Shown here: piece after piece, positions 63,835-64,000 of the stretch
How the letters are laid out: each line of letters opens with the position of its first letter
Position numbering within the stretch: the first letter of the stretch is position 1
DNA from: Microbacterium sp. TNHR37B
Lineage (GTDB): Bacteria > Actinomycetota > Actinomycetes > Actinomycetales > Microbacteriaceae
Length of the DNA: 64,000 bases
Reading direction: 5' to 3'
NCBI RefSeq assembly: GCF_001620065.1
Contig: NZ_LQGV01000001.1
Location: 1,364,001 to 1,428,000 of the forward strand
The notes under the pieces: generated by a model
What the model was told of the DNA's origin: nothing
The model's input: only the letters and a program-made list of their open reading frames with translations
The model's database searches: none
Position numbers and translations under genes: made by a program

Positions 63835-64000
63835 GAGACCGCCTCCTCACAGATGGTGAAGATCCACGGCGAGGTGCGGATCCGCCACGCGCCGCCCTCC
63901 TTCTCGAGCGAGAACGCGTCATCCTGCTGGTACTCGCCGGCGCCGAACAGTCCGCCGCGGTCGCGGGTGACGAGAGAGACGTCGACCGTCGCCGTGTCGG
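63831..64000 (-). CDS. Hypothetical protein, C-terminal part (runs off right edge)
   Basis: The last 55 residues of a gene that begins beyond the window. It reads DTATVDVSLVTRDRGGLFGAG, then DDAFSLEKEGGAWRIRTSPW, ending TICEEAVS. The W-R-I pattern before the end resembles NTF2-like or secreted DUF4878-type proteins. The stop at 63831 overlaps the start of the DUF5671 gene (GTGA), so they form an operon. Confidence 0.7.
   Translation of the reverse strand, partial: DTATVDVSLVTRDRGGLFGAGEYQQDDAFSLEKEGGAWRIRTSPWIFTICEEAVS

Overview
This is a high-GC actinobacterial chromosome segment, most like Microbacteriaceae (for example Microbacterium). The signs are a WhiB-type protein, a class A penicillin-binding protein with C-terminal PASTA repeats, a tad locus with a DUF4244-type gene, a MoxR-DUF58-transglutaminase operon, a malate:quinone oxidoreductase, and many genes whose start codon lies 6-7 nt after a TANNNT -10 box (leaderless mRNAs). 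The genus is inferred from gene content; no search was run.

Positions 1 to about 6,100 are an accessory island. It carries the start of a Ser/Thr kinase gene running off the left edge, a zinc-finger/HTH divergent pair, a CmtR-type metal sensor overlapping a cation-diffusion-facilitator exporter under a palindromic operator, a serine resolvase with a res-like repeat region, three large perfect hairpins, and a tight five-gene minus-strand operon of mostly unknown genes including a WhiB-like protein. The right edge appears to lie inside a DUF4244-type gene of the tad pilus locus, whose 3' part is replaced by foreign sequence after 'IATMA'. A fused TadB/TadC protein and the TadA ATPase follow in intact form.

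Positions 8.4-31 kb hold core metabolism and housekeeping: acetyl-CoA synthetase, a GNAT enzyme, RidA and DUF4177-like proteins, a bifunctional penicillin-binding protein with a metallophosphoesterase, tRNA-Pro(CGG), a HAD phosphatase, an L-lactate dehydrogenase/LldR pair with its operator, thymidine kinase, malate:quinone oxidoreductase, asd, an ECF41 sigma factor with its NAD-dependent partner and a matching promoter, thrC, lysC (with a nested beta-subunit start), an EamA transporter, recR and dnaX.

Positions 31.4-44.2 kb: a flavin monooxygenase gene broken by one extra C in a homopolymer, a disaccharide phosphorylase with beta-phosphoglucomutase, ackA-pta, the SRP 4.5S RNA gene (minus strand, 39.4 kb), and the moxR-DUF58-tgpA operon.

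Positions 44.2-58.9 kb hold two back-to-back sugar uptake and catabolism modules of parallel design. Module A has a class II aldolase, FGGY kinase, LacI regulator and an Rbs-type ABC transporter with a short single ATPase. Module B has a DeoC aldolase, Rbs-type permease and double ATPase, SorC regulator, FGGY kinase, zinc alcohol dehydrogenase and binding protein. They meet at a terminator and tRNA-Ser(GGA). Each has operator candidates upstream. The rest, to 64 kb, holds a small acidic protein, an SDR, a NUDIX CoA-pyrophosphatase-like enzyme, a beta-propeller lactonase and a large membrane protein with a co-transcribed partner cut by the right edge.
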